Shown one piece after another: positions 24,901 through 37,600 of a DNA stretch of 64,000 bases. This DNA comes from Capitulum mitella (lineage: Eukaryota; Arthropoda; Thecostraca; Pollicipedomorpha; Pollicipedidae): positions 18,913,398 through 18,977,397 of the forward strand of contig CP099841.1 of assembly GCA_030062745.1 (NCBI GenBank), written 5' to 3'. The translations under genes and the position numbers were made by a program. A model generated the notes under the pieces. It had not been told where the DNA came from, made no database searches, and saw only the letters and a list, made by a program, of their open reading frames with translations. Within the stretch, counting starts at the first letter, position 1; each line of letters starts with the position of its first letter.

Positions 24901-26447
24901 CCCGTTGGCTTGCTTTTGGCATTTTTTTCATTTGATGGCATGCATAGATATCCCGTAATCGAACGACACATGCAAGCGAATTTCGTTTCACTTCTATCAA
25001 AACGACCGATCTGAGACCATTATGACTTAAAAATGGCATCAATTAGTTGCTATAGTGTGATATATCAAAAAGTGCTATAGGCTATCTGGGACCAAGCATC
25101 AGGTCATTTTGTGTTTCAGTGAGCTTTAAATATATTGCGTTGGTGTGGCTAAGACGAGCTTACGCCTCATAAGATGGCCAGCAGTTGCGAAAAACGCCCA
25201 TTTTGGAGGGAAAGATGCATGGCTTAAAAAAAGTAGATTCGTCGGAAGTAGGCCATTTAGAAACAGGACAGTCCTGGTTTCTGGCATACGACTGTGTGAA
25301 AGACAATTTTTCTCTAGACCCCGGTTTTCCTAGGATCTAACCTATACTATCTACATCGTCCTTCCCCCTCATGTTTCCGCCACATTGTTTTGGGCTTCCC
25401 CTTTTCGGTGTTGTCGCAGCATGAAAATGTGACCAACATATGCCGTTTGCACTACTACCACTGGTGATTCAAACGTACAAAAAATTTGATAGACCAAGCA
25501 TTTTCACAGTGACTTCTCAATTGGAAAACCTTGTGTCTCCGCAGAAAACATGGTATTTACTGATTAGCGTAAATGTTTTCCTTACACGTTTGTTTTCTTG
25601 GCACTCATAACCTTTTGTTTGTGAATGCTCTCACTGCTGACGCTAGCGCCGCTGAAAAACGGACGGACGATGCACATTTGCAGTGGCTTCGCTTTGAAAA
25701 GATATCTTTCAGTCTTGCAGACAACACTGTATCATGTTTCATGATTTCGAACATTCCAGCCGCTCCCCCCAGCTATACGATTTTGCCTTAACTGGGATGG
25801 GGGGAGGTGCTGAGGGGGGCGAACCACCCTGGTCAACATGTCAAACGAGGCCCTGGTCAGCGCCGTTAGTTCAGGCCTCGGCAAGTGGGTGAACTTCATT
25901 TTTGAGCTAGTTATGCAGCGTATTGTTGAGATTTATTTGTCCACCAGTCCAATTATTGTTTTCTAAATTCTTTGTACCACCACTGTGTTCTGCTGATTTC
26001 CTCGGTTTTGTTGAAACGAATGGAATTTCAGTCCAGTCCGTCGCAGACTCGCAGACCGACACGGACTCCGTGAACGGGCTGAATGATATCACAAAAGTTA
26101 ATGATGTCACGATTAATCTCCGCCTAACGCTCAATATCTGTTCTTCGAAAGCGGTAACCGGAGATTTTAAATCTCAAAAATTGAAAGCTTTCTGCCCATT
26201 TCGTCGTGGACTGGCGAGACAAAGCGGATGAGTGGTGCGACACGACTGACCTGGGACTTGTACGAACCCAGAAGGACCTAGACGAATATCAACAGCGGCG
26301 TAATTTTTTTATTCTTAATGGGGATGCACTTATAACATCCGTGATAATCTAATCTACCCCCATTTTGCTCCTCGGATTTCGCCCACCTTATTTTGTACCC
26401 CAGCAAAAACCTCGACCTGCAGCCGTCATGTACTGACAGGCTGTGCA
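21984..26447. other. No gene recognised
   Basis: Short ORFs only. 22250-22720 is GC-richer with a minus-strand 131-codon ORF lacking any recognisable domain. A C homopolymer at about 23046-23056 sits beside 'cagggacgtagg', a motif seen at other repeat ends in this window. 23600-25800 is AT-rich and featureless. Confidence 0.45.
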
Positions 26448-27120
26448 ATGGTGAGAGAGCCTGGAGTCAAGCTCAGCGCATCCGCGCTCCAAGCTGACGC
26501 TTTGTATATACATCAGGGTGGGTGGAAGGGCGGCGTTGACTATGCGGTAGGCGTAGTACTGGTCAGTGGCAAGTACTACACCCAAAGGTCAGTACTGGCC
26601 AGTGACCAGAACTGCGCCTACAGCGCGGTCAACGGCATCCGATCTGGGGTGATGTCTGCGGACCTACGGCCCATCTGCCTCAGGAGATGGCTGACCACTG
26701 CTAGTCCGTTCATTAGGATGAGCAAGCATTACTACAAAGGGAAGAACTTGGTGAACCTCAGTTTTGTGGCAGAATTCATCATTAAAGTCTCCTTCCCGAT
26801 GTGGTTTGGCGCCAAGGTGAAGTACAGTTTCGTGAACGGTCCCAACCACGGCCTAAAACAGCTGGCACTAGTACATCTGTAGAAGAAGACGCCACAGGAT
26901 CTGATCAGCCCGCACATCAGACGTTCCGCCTGGCACTCGCACAGTGAGGCCGCTCCACAAACTCTCCTGTGCAGCAGCCACGTGAACGAACGGAGATTCG
27001 CGGTGGAGCAGATCCTACAGTTGCGACGAGACATGCACGAAAAAGCGTGTATGAGCCGCTGTTGACCTGGTCCCTCAACAAGAAACAGATCAGCGGGTTC
27101 GTGGACGAGCGCATGGAAGT
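26448..27120 (+). pseudogene. Decayed coding sequence, unidentified protein
   Basis: A 144-codon ORF (26448-26882) reads on in frame past its stop into 'RRSAWHSHSEAAPQTLLCSS' and on to about 27065. This gives over 200 codons of protein-like sequence broken by stops. From memory the W-F-K..S-GP-H and H-S-E..LL spacing recalls an uncharacterised, repeat-associated invertebrate protein family, but this is a weak impression. It could be a transposon-carried gene. The 26535-26633 inverted repeat lies inside it. Confidence 0.35.
26535..26633. repeat. 45-bp imperfect inverted repeat (hairpin)
   Basis: Arms 26535-26579 and 26589-26633 pair over 45 bp with about three quarters of positions matching, around a 9-base loop. 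Both arms carry 'gttgac' and 'gtaggcg' in mirror position. Confidence 0.8.
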
Positions 27121-29100
27121 CTCCTTCTTTTCATGACCAATCGATGGAGAGGCGTGTAAAACAAGTGACGAGAGCCTGTGAGAACGTGTTCCGGGCGGCG
27201 GACACCGACGGCTTCATCAGGGTCGGGGTGGCCAGCAGGCAGCTGATGCCCACTAACCACAGCAGGGAGGACCTTGCTAAGATGATTGTTGTCTTAATGG
27301 AACACTGCTTCGAATTTCGTTGTGCTCAGATAATCATCATCCACGGTTTGTAACTGTGCACATTGACCTCACGGCCCACAGTTCATGCTGCCTGCCACTG
27401 TTGTTGAAATGTAGCCGTTGTCATGCCAGTTCCTGAAGCTATGAGATCACCAGCGTTATACACGCGGTCAATTTTTCACAACATCACGGGTTTCGTGATT
27501 GCATGAACATGGCATGTGAATACCGCCTGATGGGGAATTTCGAGTTATTTAGGACTCCAACAACATGGCGACACGAGCCATTAAATTTCTCAAGGTCGTT
27601 CATGATCACTGGCCTTGTATGAACGCTGATCTTGTATGACTATTTTGGAGCTGAAGTTGGCTATTGGTACATTTTTTTTTGGCTGCCATTTTCGAGTTCA
27701 GGGTCCAGTTTTACCTTGACGAACATGGAACTTAAAGGGAGTGTGTCTAATCTTTTCGGTTTTCCAAAAAGACATTCCAGCGGATACTCGACCCTAGCTA
27801 TGATTTATGACAGCAATGAAAAGCGCATGTGGGGCTTCGAACAATGCTAATTCACTCATATGATTTTGATTTTTTCAGATCCTTGATATCGATAGCTGTA
27901 CGAGTGTAAATACAGCACTAAGGGGCGGTAGCAAAAACAACCAATTAGCGGGCTGGAAACGATTAGTACGTGATACAAAAAATGGCGCACCCGAGACAAA
28001 ACATGATCACAGAATGACAACATGTTCATGTAGTCATCTTGGGTTACGAATGGTTACCGACAGTCTCAACCAAGGGTAACTTTGTATACCTTTGGTATGG
28101 AGCTTTCCATACCAAAGGAAATTATTGTTATGGGACTCCATAACAATAATTTCATATCTTGATATGAAAATAAATAAAATAATTCTAAAATAATTCCATA
28201 ATCTTGAGCCATTCATGTATTTTCTTGCTCTATAAAACAATGTATCGTAGATACGTTATGCCACAATTTGGGGCCTGATGAATGAATTTTTTCATACCAG
28301 AATTTGTTCTAGTTCCACACCCATGGTCTCAACGTTACTTGATTGAACAAATTCTGATTTCTTCCCATTTCTTTGTTGTAGGCGGGTCGTAGTTTTGCAA
28401 AATATGTTGGGAAGGGGGGGGGGGGAGCTGAGCAAGGAAAAGGACTAATCTTACCCACAAAACTGGCAGAATTCTTCCCAGACTTGACCCATTTTCTTTC
28501 CAAAGTTAGGAGGGGGCTTGAACCAACTGGGAGGCTCAAGCCTCCACCTCTCAACTAAATAACAAACTACACCCTTGGCTCTAGGCGTTACCTGCGCTTG
28601 ATATCATTTGCAAAGTAAACTGTCTGCAGATGGTAGCCAGGTTCAGGGCGCAATGTGTGACTGCCTTGTCGGCTTCAGTTTGGCAGTTCCACGCTTGGGT
28701 GAGATTGGTTTCTCTTTTGAGGGTTTCCTTTCTCTGAGATAGTTCATTCCTTTATTTATGAACACATTTTTGCTTACAGCAGCCAGCAAGGTAACCATGT
28801 ACGGATTTTTTATACCACTCTGCAGAATCCAACAACATTTAGTAAAATGACTATCAGTCATTTTCATAGAGCACATCGGAATCCAACTCCCTTACATAAT
28901 CAAACATTTGAAAATTCGATTCACTTGTGGCAATTTTCATTATCCATCTCAGGGTACATGGTAAATCAGGTAATGCCACGTGCAGCCGAGGTGAAAGAAT
29001 GCTACATAACATGCAGAAAACAATACCCTATTTTAGGTGGGGGTAACTCGGTCGGGGTGTTCGATGATTGGTACCATCCTGCGTTGTGTGGGCCATTCGC
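27121..29100. other. No gene recognised
   Basis: Short ORFs only. Contains the triple hairpin at 28089-28168 and a G run at about 28416-28427. Confidence 0.45.
28089..28168. repeat. Three consecutive perfect hairpins
   Basis: Hairpin 1: 12-bp arms 28089-28100 / 28107-28118. Hairpin 2: 16-bp arms 28118-28133 / 28138-28153. Hairpin 3: 8-bp arms 28151-28158 / 28161-28168. All arms are perfect and the hairpins abut or overlap by one to three bases, with loops of 6, 4 and 2 bases. Confidence 0.95.
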
Positions 29101-29159
29101 CAACGATTCCCGGGGCCTAACTATGCGGGGTGCAACGGCTTCCGGAGTGTGCTCCAGGA

Positions 29160-29640
29160 GATTTGAACCACCCACAGGCCCCCCCCCCCCAGTGCCAACT
29201 GCTCGGCGCGCTGCCGCGGCGCCGGCCGCTCCGGATGCGCAGACTTCGGCGGCACCGGCAGCTCCCAATGTGCCGACTCCTCGGCAAGGACCGCCGACGC
29301 TGGCGACGCTGGATGTATTCACGGCGCCGGCCGCTCCGGTCGCGCCGACCCCTCTGCGCGCTTCGCGGCGGCGCCGGCGACGCCGGATGCGCACTCCTCG
29401 GCCAGTATCGCGGTGATGCAGGCAGTGCCAACTGCTCGGCGCGTTGCAGCGGCGCTAGCCACTCCTGATGTGCAAACTCTTCGGCGAGCTCGGCGGCTGT
29501 GCCGGATGTACCGATCCCTCAGCGAGCTCGGCGGCGGGGCCCGCGCTCCGGGTGTCCAGACTTCTCGGCGACTCGATGGCGACGGCGACCGCCTTACTGA
29601 CACCGCCGATGGGCTTCACGTTGCTCCCTGAACGAGCTGA
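29160..29640. repeat. GC-rich degenerate tandem repeat (Ala/Pro-coding in one frame)
   Basis: Repeated blocks built on CTCCGGATGCGCAGAC and GACTCCTCGGC, CpG-rich, recur about every 45-60 bp. Open on the plus strand as an Ala/Pro-rich 189-codon ORF (28847-29416) and on the minus strand as Arg/Gly-rich ORFs. Openness in several frames argues for composition rather than a conserved protein. No splice context is proven. Confidence 0.55.
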
Positions 29641-31319
29641 TGTTCTCCGCCGATGGTCGGGCACCGGGGTTTACAAAGGAATGCGTGTGTCTTGGGCAAT
29701 CGGAGAACTTCGGACCAGAGATGGAAGCCTCTTTTCTGAAAGCCACCATCAGCCGGAGCATCTCTGCGACGTCTGGGTAGCCCTTTGGAGCTCGCTCTTG
29801 TCGCAGGGCGACCTTTCTCTTTGCTCGGCTGTGCGCAGAGACTAACCTGTAAACAGTAATTGGTTGTAGGCATGTGTGATGATTGACCAGGTTATATTTG
29901 AACAATGCACCGCCTGTCAGAATGACAACGTGTAGCCTGTAAGCGGCCAAGTGCAATCAGCTGCTGATTCCGGCAGGCATTGCTGTCACATGCTCAGCAT
30001 GCGACTGTACAATGAACATGGTACCACACGTGAGTTATCAGCTGGGTTCTAGATAACCCTGTTCAAACTACTGTCACTTGTTAGTAGGCACACCCACAAG
30101 CTGATTTCAGACTTGAACTTTTCTGATGGCATTGACAGTTAGCCAATAGGCTTATCTGCACCTTGCCAGTTGCCACCAAAAGTAAACTGAAGCATTCTTG
30201 CTAATCTCTGAACTGGCATCACACTTCTGCAACATACCCACAAGGCTTGCAACAGGTTTGCGATAGCTGCTGATGGCATCAGTAGAGTAATGTTGTGCAA
30301 ACAATATTATTTTTGATGTTCTTTATATTGAAATATAGCCATCATGCATGTATTACAGCCTCTGCTAGGGCTACTGGAAACAGTTTATTCTGATAATACC
30401 AGGGGGGCCAAATGCCAGTTGATAAAGCCAGTAACCTCTCACCTCATGATAATGTCATTTAGCCTAAGGACAACATTAGCCATCCCCTAAAGCCAAGTTA
30501 ATTCATCCGATGCACACTTTACCATTTATGGTTCGATCTGCACAATTACGTATTTCTTGCAGCAGGGTTAATGATATGGGTAGCAATGTTCAAATGTTCA
30601 GCAAGCAAATAGCTACCATTATTTTGATGATGTTAGTGTCCCATGTAAATACCTATTGTCTGCCCACCATTAACCGGTGAGCATTATTTATATGCACACA
30701 CAACATTAACCCACAAACAATGCTATGTATTACTGCATCATTGCTGTTTTTTGCTTGAATAAGTTTAATCTAGACATCACTCAAGCTCTAGGACAAAAAT
30801 GAACAAGCAATTTGGCGCATGCGTTTTGGTTAGCTGCTAAGTCATGACTGGGAGGTTGAAATGCCAAAATGGCAAATGGGCTGTTGTCAATTTTGCATTT
30901 GCCAACCAGCAGTCAACAAAATGGCAGCCACTACACCATATGCCAACTTTCTGTTCAGACACCCATCAGTCAGGCTTGACTATCTGCATTGGTTTCAAAA
31001 TCAGATTCAAACATGCACTATGCAAGAAAAGAACAAAAGTGCTAATGCCCAGGTGACATACAAGAATGAACAAGCAGGAATAGCCTTACTGTTGAGCTAC
31101 ATAAGTGTGGTGCCAGGGCAGAGAACATTAACATTGCAACCATCATCAGAACGCAGACATTAACAATGCAACCATCCATATAATTTCAAACAACAGTTTG
31201 CAGAAGCCAAAGAAAAAAGAACTTACAACCTATCACGGAATATCGATGAAAATTCTCCATCCTGCTATCTGTATCCCAAGAATTCTCTGACTAGAACTAT
31301 TACTAAGTCAACTGCAAAC
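29641..31319. other. No gene recognised
   Basis: AT-rich sequence with only short ORFs; nothing identifiable. Confidence 0.45.
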
Positions 31320-32360
31320 TTTTGTACTCACAAAAATTCACTTTTCAACTAGGTTTATGCTGGCGTACAAAGCTTTCCATCTGGCCCAGTCACATCCTCA
31401 AACACAAAATCTCCTGGAGTACAAGTACATAAACAAACATCAATTTTCCAGACCCTGCATGTGAGTATCCACATCTGCCCAAGATCCAGGTATGAGAAAA
31501 TTCCAACATATTTCTCAGTTTGGCATGGGGCAAGCTTAGCCAACCATGGTACTAAATAACGGTATCAAAATGTCACTTGTGTATGTTGCATGGAGCCAAG
31601 TTTACATTTACAATATCACAAAACATTCAACTACCACATTTTTAGCAGTTGACATGCAATAAGCCATCCAACTTTCACAGAAAAATACATGCTTTATCCA
31701 ACCAACTTCCAATCTGGGGCTTGGAAAATTTTGAAAACCTGAATTTGTACCCCGATAACACTAATTATGACAGCCCTTAGCTATCTGAAGTTCCCGGATA
31801 TCTATCATGTAGCAAAATACTTACGAGGTTAGATAAACAATTAGATAACCTCACTGGGGACACGTACACAATGGTGGAGAATGTCGGCAAAAATCAGTCA
31901 ACAAAATCTTTGCAATCAGATAGTCAAAACCCCGTTCAGTGTACAGGTTTTTACCAACATACCTCTATCAGGTCTCGGCCGCCAAGCTGCGGAGCGTAAT
32001 ATGTTCGTAGTCTGCTGTCGTCGCCGATCACTCTAAACACGAAAGATGATTCGCTGGGCACAGTTTGCTGTCATTGCTGACGAGCTCGCAACTCAAAAAA
32101 AGATTTGCTGGGATTAACGATATGTTATTGGTGCTATCGGTCCCACTTAGTGGCGACAAGGAGCTGGAGTAAAACCAATAAATCTGTGCTGGCAGCACGG
32201 TGACGGAGTAATGGCAAATACCGGTAAATATTTGGCCGTCGTGGGTCAACAACGGCGATTTGGGGAAAACGAATGATACGTGACGATTCAGGCCAGTGTC
32301 CTCTTTGATCACACGTATACAGCTAAAATTCCATATTTGACTAGAGACACATGCTTTGAT
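31320..32360 (-). repeat. 1-kb dispersed repeat, copy 2 (inverted relative to copy 1)
   Basis: Reverse-complement match to 15885-16920. The same landmarks occur in mirror order, from 'caactaggttta' near 31350 to the 'cgtgacgattcaggccagtg' block near 32290. Confidence 0.75.
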
Positions 32361-33989
32361 TAAGGCAGCATTTCTCTCTCGTTCAACCAGAGACCAACTC
32401 TTTGACCTGTCTTGACCCATGATATGAACATCAATATTTAGCGTATAGTGCGTCGTCAGCTTTTTAAGACGTAAGAAAACACGCAAGTTTTTTGCATGCA
32501 AATAATTTATCCCTCTCGTACAATGTATGAGATGTAAATGACACATAAAATTTACCGAGTCTGGGTAAAAATGGCATTTGATCTCACCGGGCAAGTCAAC
32601 CTATGAACCTAGAAAAAAACTCTTGGTGTAAATTCAGAGTTCTGATGATCAGCAGCACGCTGGTTTTAGTTTCGTTCATCTACTTGGTTTTGATTGGAAA
32701 TCCTAAGTGCGTTTCTCCATACCGTTCATTGCGTCTTTGAAGTTGGCAAAATGCGGAGTCACTATAAATGTCGAAACATCGAAACGCAATATTCATTTTC
32801 AACGATATGCGAAAACCAGCATTACAAAGACATTCTGCACGGTAAGGACATAAAAGATATAAAAAAAAAACGGATCCAGGTCTTGCAAGAGTGTACTTTC
32901 ACCCCACCCTAATGTACATAACTGAAGTGAATGAATAACTACGGAACTGGGGCCATGGCAGACCTATGCATCAGCACTGAAAAGGCGAGATCACAAGCCA
33001 GAAAGTCGTGTTTTTGTGCAAGTTCCCGAACACAAAACGTGTTGCTGATAACGTTTCTCAGCACTTATTTTGTAAGCACCTGAGCTATAAATCATTAAAA
33101 CTGCTTATTTCAATAGTTCACTGATGAGGCGGGCGCAAATGTCCCTGTAGTCGGCGCGCCCTAAATAAACAACAACAAAAATCATTGATGAGATAGAATA
33201 CAGGTCTTCCGGTAAAACTCACTGATCTGAGCCCGCTCGAAAAGTTCCACTATAGCCGGCAACAGGACACAGTTTAAAAAGACAGACGGGAAATTTGCTG
33301 GAGAACGCGTTGAAACCCGTATGTGTAGAGTTTTGGAACATAATGCACAAGAAAGGCTGATGTATACGATTGCAAATTACAACCTGTTCATTTCAGTTCA
33401 AAACATGTAAGACGCGATTTTTATTCTTTGACCAAACAACTTTGTCGTGGTGCACATCAGTCTGCAGAGATATAGATAAATTATAAAATGTTTCGAGCGC
33501 AAGAAGAAAAAAATCGATGTTTGAAGCCTCCATAAACACCGAACATTGCTGCTGAAACCCATTCTTTCGCCAGACCCCATACACACAAACCTTATTGTCG
33601 GCCAAAGGTTATGCAGCAGGTTATATGCAGCAGGTCAAGACACTGTTCGACGTTTTCTCTGATGGGGTTACACTTGGACCCAATGTGGCTGCGCTTTGAT
33701 AGACTAGGGTTGTACCTACAACCCCTTGATATATGAAGTTGCACCAGGGCATATCAGCACACCAGGCTGAAATCTCGGTCGAGTAAACTTAACTTTATCC
33801 AGCAATCTTTTTTTTGTTTTCGTAATCTAACATAAAAAGAATGCTCCGACTTCCCTCGGCCATCTGCCTATTTAATCTGAGTGCCCCTGTTTTCGTTTGA
33901 CAGGTACGTTGAAGAGTTATTGGATATGTGTTAGCGGAAAAGTTCCCCTTCCTTATTAACTCCACTCGCGTGTCGAGGTCTCCCTCGAT
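32361..33989. other. No gene recognised
   Basis: AT-rich, short ORFs only. Confidence 0.45.
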
Positions 33990-34330
33990 AAGCTCGCATG
34001 CTCCGAATCATAGCAAAGATGTCGTTGCTGTCGTCCATCGGGCCCAAAACCCAGGCTGGAGAGTATGCGCACATAACCCATACCGTATTCTTCCAGCGGC
34101 GACCATCATCTAGCCATCGCAACCAAAACTTCCGGTAGTCTTTCAATGCCACACCGAAGCTACGCCCCACAATCGCATTGTCCATCTGCCTTCCCTCGAT
34201 TAAAACTACCAACCTTGCCGAGATATCCCCACGGCTTGCCCAATGTACTGGAAAGCATTTTCTTTATGACCACTCGGTGGTCAATTCCGTACGGTGCTAT
34301 GTGACAGCGATTGTGTAACACTACACCCGG
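33990..34330 (-). repeat. Downstream flank of duplicated block A
   Basis: Non-coding sequence matching 52560-52880 in the same orientation ('gggcccaaaac.caggctgg', 'cattgtccat.tg', 'agagcattttc' landmarks in order). It shows the chitin-gene duplication extends beyond the coding exons. Confidence 0.75.
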
Positions 34331-34665
34331 CGGTAAGATGCTGGTGGTAGTTTCATTTACGTACTATCGCTTCAGTAGTGTCAAACAATGACAAGCTCTT
34401 TGTCCGTTTCTTTTCATAACATGCAAGAAAGGCTCGCTCCCAAAGCCGTCACCATTTGCTCAAGTCTGTTTTCTAACATGTGCGCGTGCTCGTCAAGACA
34501 GAAGCGTGCGGAAATTTCCCCATGACACTTCAAACATGTCTAATCCTTCCCGAGGAACGTCACTTCTGCAGATTTCCGAAAAGCAACACATGTTCAGGAA
34601 AACCCCTCACAACTTCGCTGTCAGCCAAGGCGTCTCGGCAGGCATCCGTGGCACATGCGCCAGAG

Positions 34666-37600
34666 CTAACGACGCGCAGACGGTGCCAGTCCGGTCTCTG
34701 CCGACACCAGGTCTTCACAGACGTTCAGTGGCTCCTCTGGCGGCGCCTCCCTCGAGGTCCTCCTGCTGGGCGAGTCTCGGCAGCTGCCGGGAATGCAGAG
34801 GGACCGCTTGGCGTAGAAGCGCGTGCCGTGAAGGCATCGCTTCATGGTGGGCACGCCGTCCACGCAGTGGTAGTAGTAGCGGCATTTCGACGACGGGAAC
34901 TTGCCATTCGGCTTCGGGCAGAACTGAGACTCTGCAAAGGCAAGAAGGCGTGGCCATACCGTTTCGATATGAAATCTTAGCACTTTTTCCAGCAACCGAG
35001 GGCTGAAAGAGAAAAACCAACAGATTTGATCTTTTGCCGTTAAAAATTTTGTTTACCCCTGCGTGACTTTGTCCGAAGCTAGGAGCACACACGTTCATAA
35101 AAAAGAAAGCACACCAGTCATCGACCAACAGAGTGGTATTGAACTCAAGATTAGTGGGACACTTTTTTAGGTAGGCGTGCCCGTTGGAGCAGCGTGGTAG
35201 GTGTGGCAGTCGTCGAGGTTGGGGCACAGGCCATCATTGGGACAGTCGAAGTCGTTGTCGTCGTCGCCGCCACCGCCGCTGTCATCTGAAACAGGAGGGC
35301 GCCAGAGGTGAGCACCTGCCACGCGGCCGCGCCCAGCCCGGCCGGTGTAGCCGGCTCTGTCTGATGAGTGTTGAGCCGGCTGGCCCTCTTACCACACTGG
35401 TAGTTGCTGGGCGAGTCACAATTCTGGATGTTGGGGTTGAACACCAGACCGGTGGCGCAGGACTCCAGGTACGCCTTCCCATCCTGTGGTAGCATGTCAC
35501 GTGATCAGGGCAGCGGACCAGACAGCAGCCACGCTCACCGATGCTCGGACGTCAGTGGATGTCACTGGCTTTTTGCTCGTCGGTGCAAGTTGCCGTGATT
35601 TAATGAGCAGCAGACGCGATGCGTCAGTTTTTATTGATGACCGTTTTTTAAGCATAACAGTCTGTGTTACATTAACTTTACGTAGGCTAGGCAAACCGTT
35701 CAAACGCTGCACCCGTTGTAAAGACCACCGCAGAAAGGGCGCATTTTCCTCATTTTCAAGCCTTGTATCTAGGCAAACCCATCCAACGATGACCGTGCCT
35801 GTGCGTGCCGCAAACTCCACCATGACCGGCTGGGCGCACCTTGCACAAGTAGAAGGTAGTGCAGTCGTCGCCGCTGGGTTTCAAGCAGTACTCGCAGTCG
35901 CAGTCCATCTCCAGAGATGACGGCACATCCGGCGACGGCGCGTCGGTCGGCTGGCCCGGCTTGCAGCCGGCGTTCTCTGGCCAATCGCAGACCTGCGGCA
36001 TAGACGCACGCGTCAGAACGGACCAATCGCCGGTCGCGGTGCGCAATTCGCTCCGTCCTGTGACGTTAGATGTTTTCCGGAGTCTCGCAGGGTGTTTCGG
36101 CGGATTGGAGAGCATTCCATGAAATCTTAACTGGTAACAGCATAAATGAGCGGTTAATCAGGCAAGACTGTCTACCTAATGAATTGCGTTTGCAACTACG
36201 TGTATAATTCAGTTGGCTAAACTGGGTAAAATTGTCTCTGCTGCGCAGCAAACCTGGGCTCAGCAGACAGGAGATCGCCGCGGCTGGTCAAGCAACTGCC
36301 CGTCCATGCCACCGCTGCCGGACTGCCGCCGCAGGAGGCGGCCGCCGAGTGCACCACACCCACCATCAGTTTGGCGTTGAAGTGCAGGTTGGCCGGGCAG
36401 TCCTTGACGTACGGGTGACCGTGGTCGCAGTGGAGGAACCGGTGGCAGTCGGTGGGATGCGCGAACAAGCCCTGGGAGCGGGGACACTTCAGACCTCCCT
36501 CTGGCCGCTCGGGGGCGGCCTGCAGGCCTGCCGGGCAATGGCGGACGCAGGTGTTAACCCTATTCCCGTATGGGGGAGGGGACGCGGGACATGGTACTTC
36601 AGAAACCCATTCCGTTTTTTTGCTCGCCATTTCCAGGGTATCTGAATTGACATGGCGACATTTCATACCCATTATTCCTGTGTACTATACCAAGTATCAA
36701 TAATTCAATTTTGCTCAAGGGCGGAACCAGGCAACGATTTTGGGAACCGTCTCCGGCCAGTTCTGGCACAAACAAGGTGCACCTTAACAAGGTGCAAAAA
36801 ATAGCTGCGAAAAAATAGAGTTGCTAAGATAGAACTTAAGGAATTGCCTTAGTGTTGGGTAAACTGCCCAGTGGGCGCCATCTTGCATAATTGCGCCAAC
36901 CCCTTTATCTCCTAATTGAGAGAACTGATCAACAGATGAAGGACACTTTCCGAGAGATGGCTGCATGGCTGCAAATTTGATTCCTTTCTCCTTCTCTCTG
37001 GCAGCGTTACAGACCTGTGGTGCGTCCGTGAAGTTTCAGTGCGAGTTTGAAATAATGTTCCGGTTTGTGATATCCGTGTATAACTGTTCTATCAGTAACG
37101 TGAAACAAAATTTATCCCCTGCAGTGCTTTCGTTGTGGAATTACGCTTCCTATTTGACTAGAACAAAGATCATACATGAGTGCGTTTTTTATTCTCGGCT
37201 AGTTTTGTTATGGTAAAGGCATTACCTTTTTTGCACCACCATTTGCAGGGCCCAATTGCTCCGTTAACGCAATCAGGGCAGGACTGGCTTACGGTGTGCT
37301 GACGGTTGTTCCAGTGTTTCGCACAAGTCTGAGATCCATGTAAAGCGAGAACCAGGGCGGAAGAGATTTCGGCTGCAGAAGGGAAACATTAAGAGTGAGG
37401 CAGAAGCGTTACCAGAGCTTCCTTGAGAAGGCCGTAGCCTTCAGTGCTCTCTCCCGCTGAGTCCGTTCACGTGGGCCGCTAAAAACTAATGAAAAACACC
37501 ATTTTTTCTCACTCATTACGTAATCAACGTCCCCAAGTCTCGCCGGCAACCTCCAGGTCGAGAATCCTGGCGATACCCATGGAACGAGGGCCTCGTTTCA

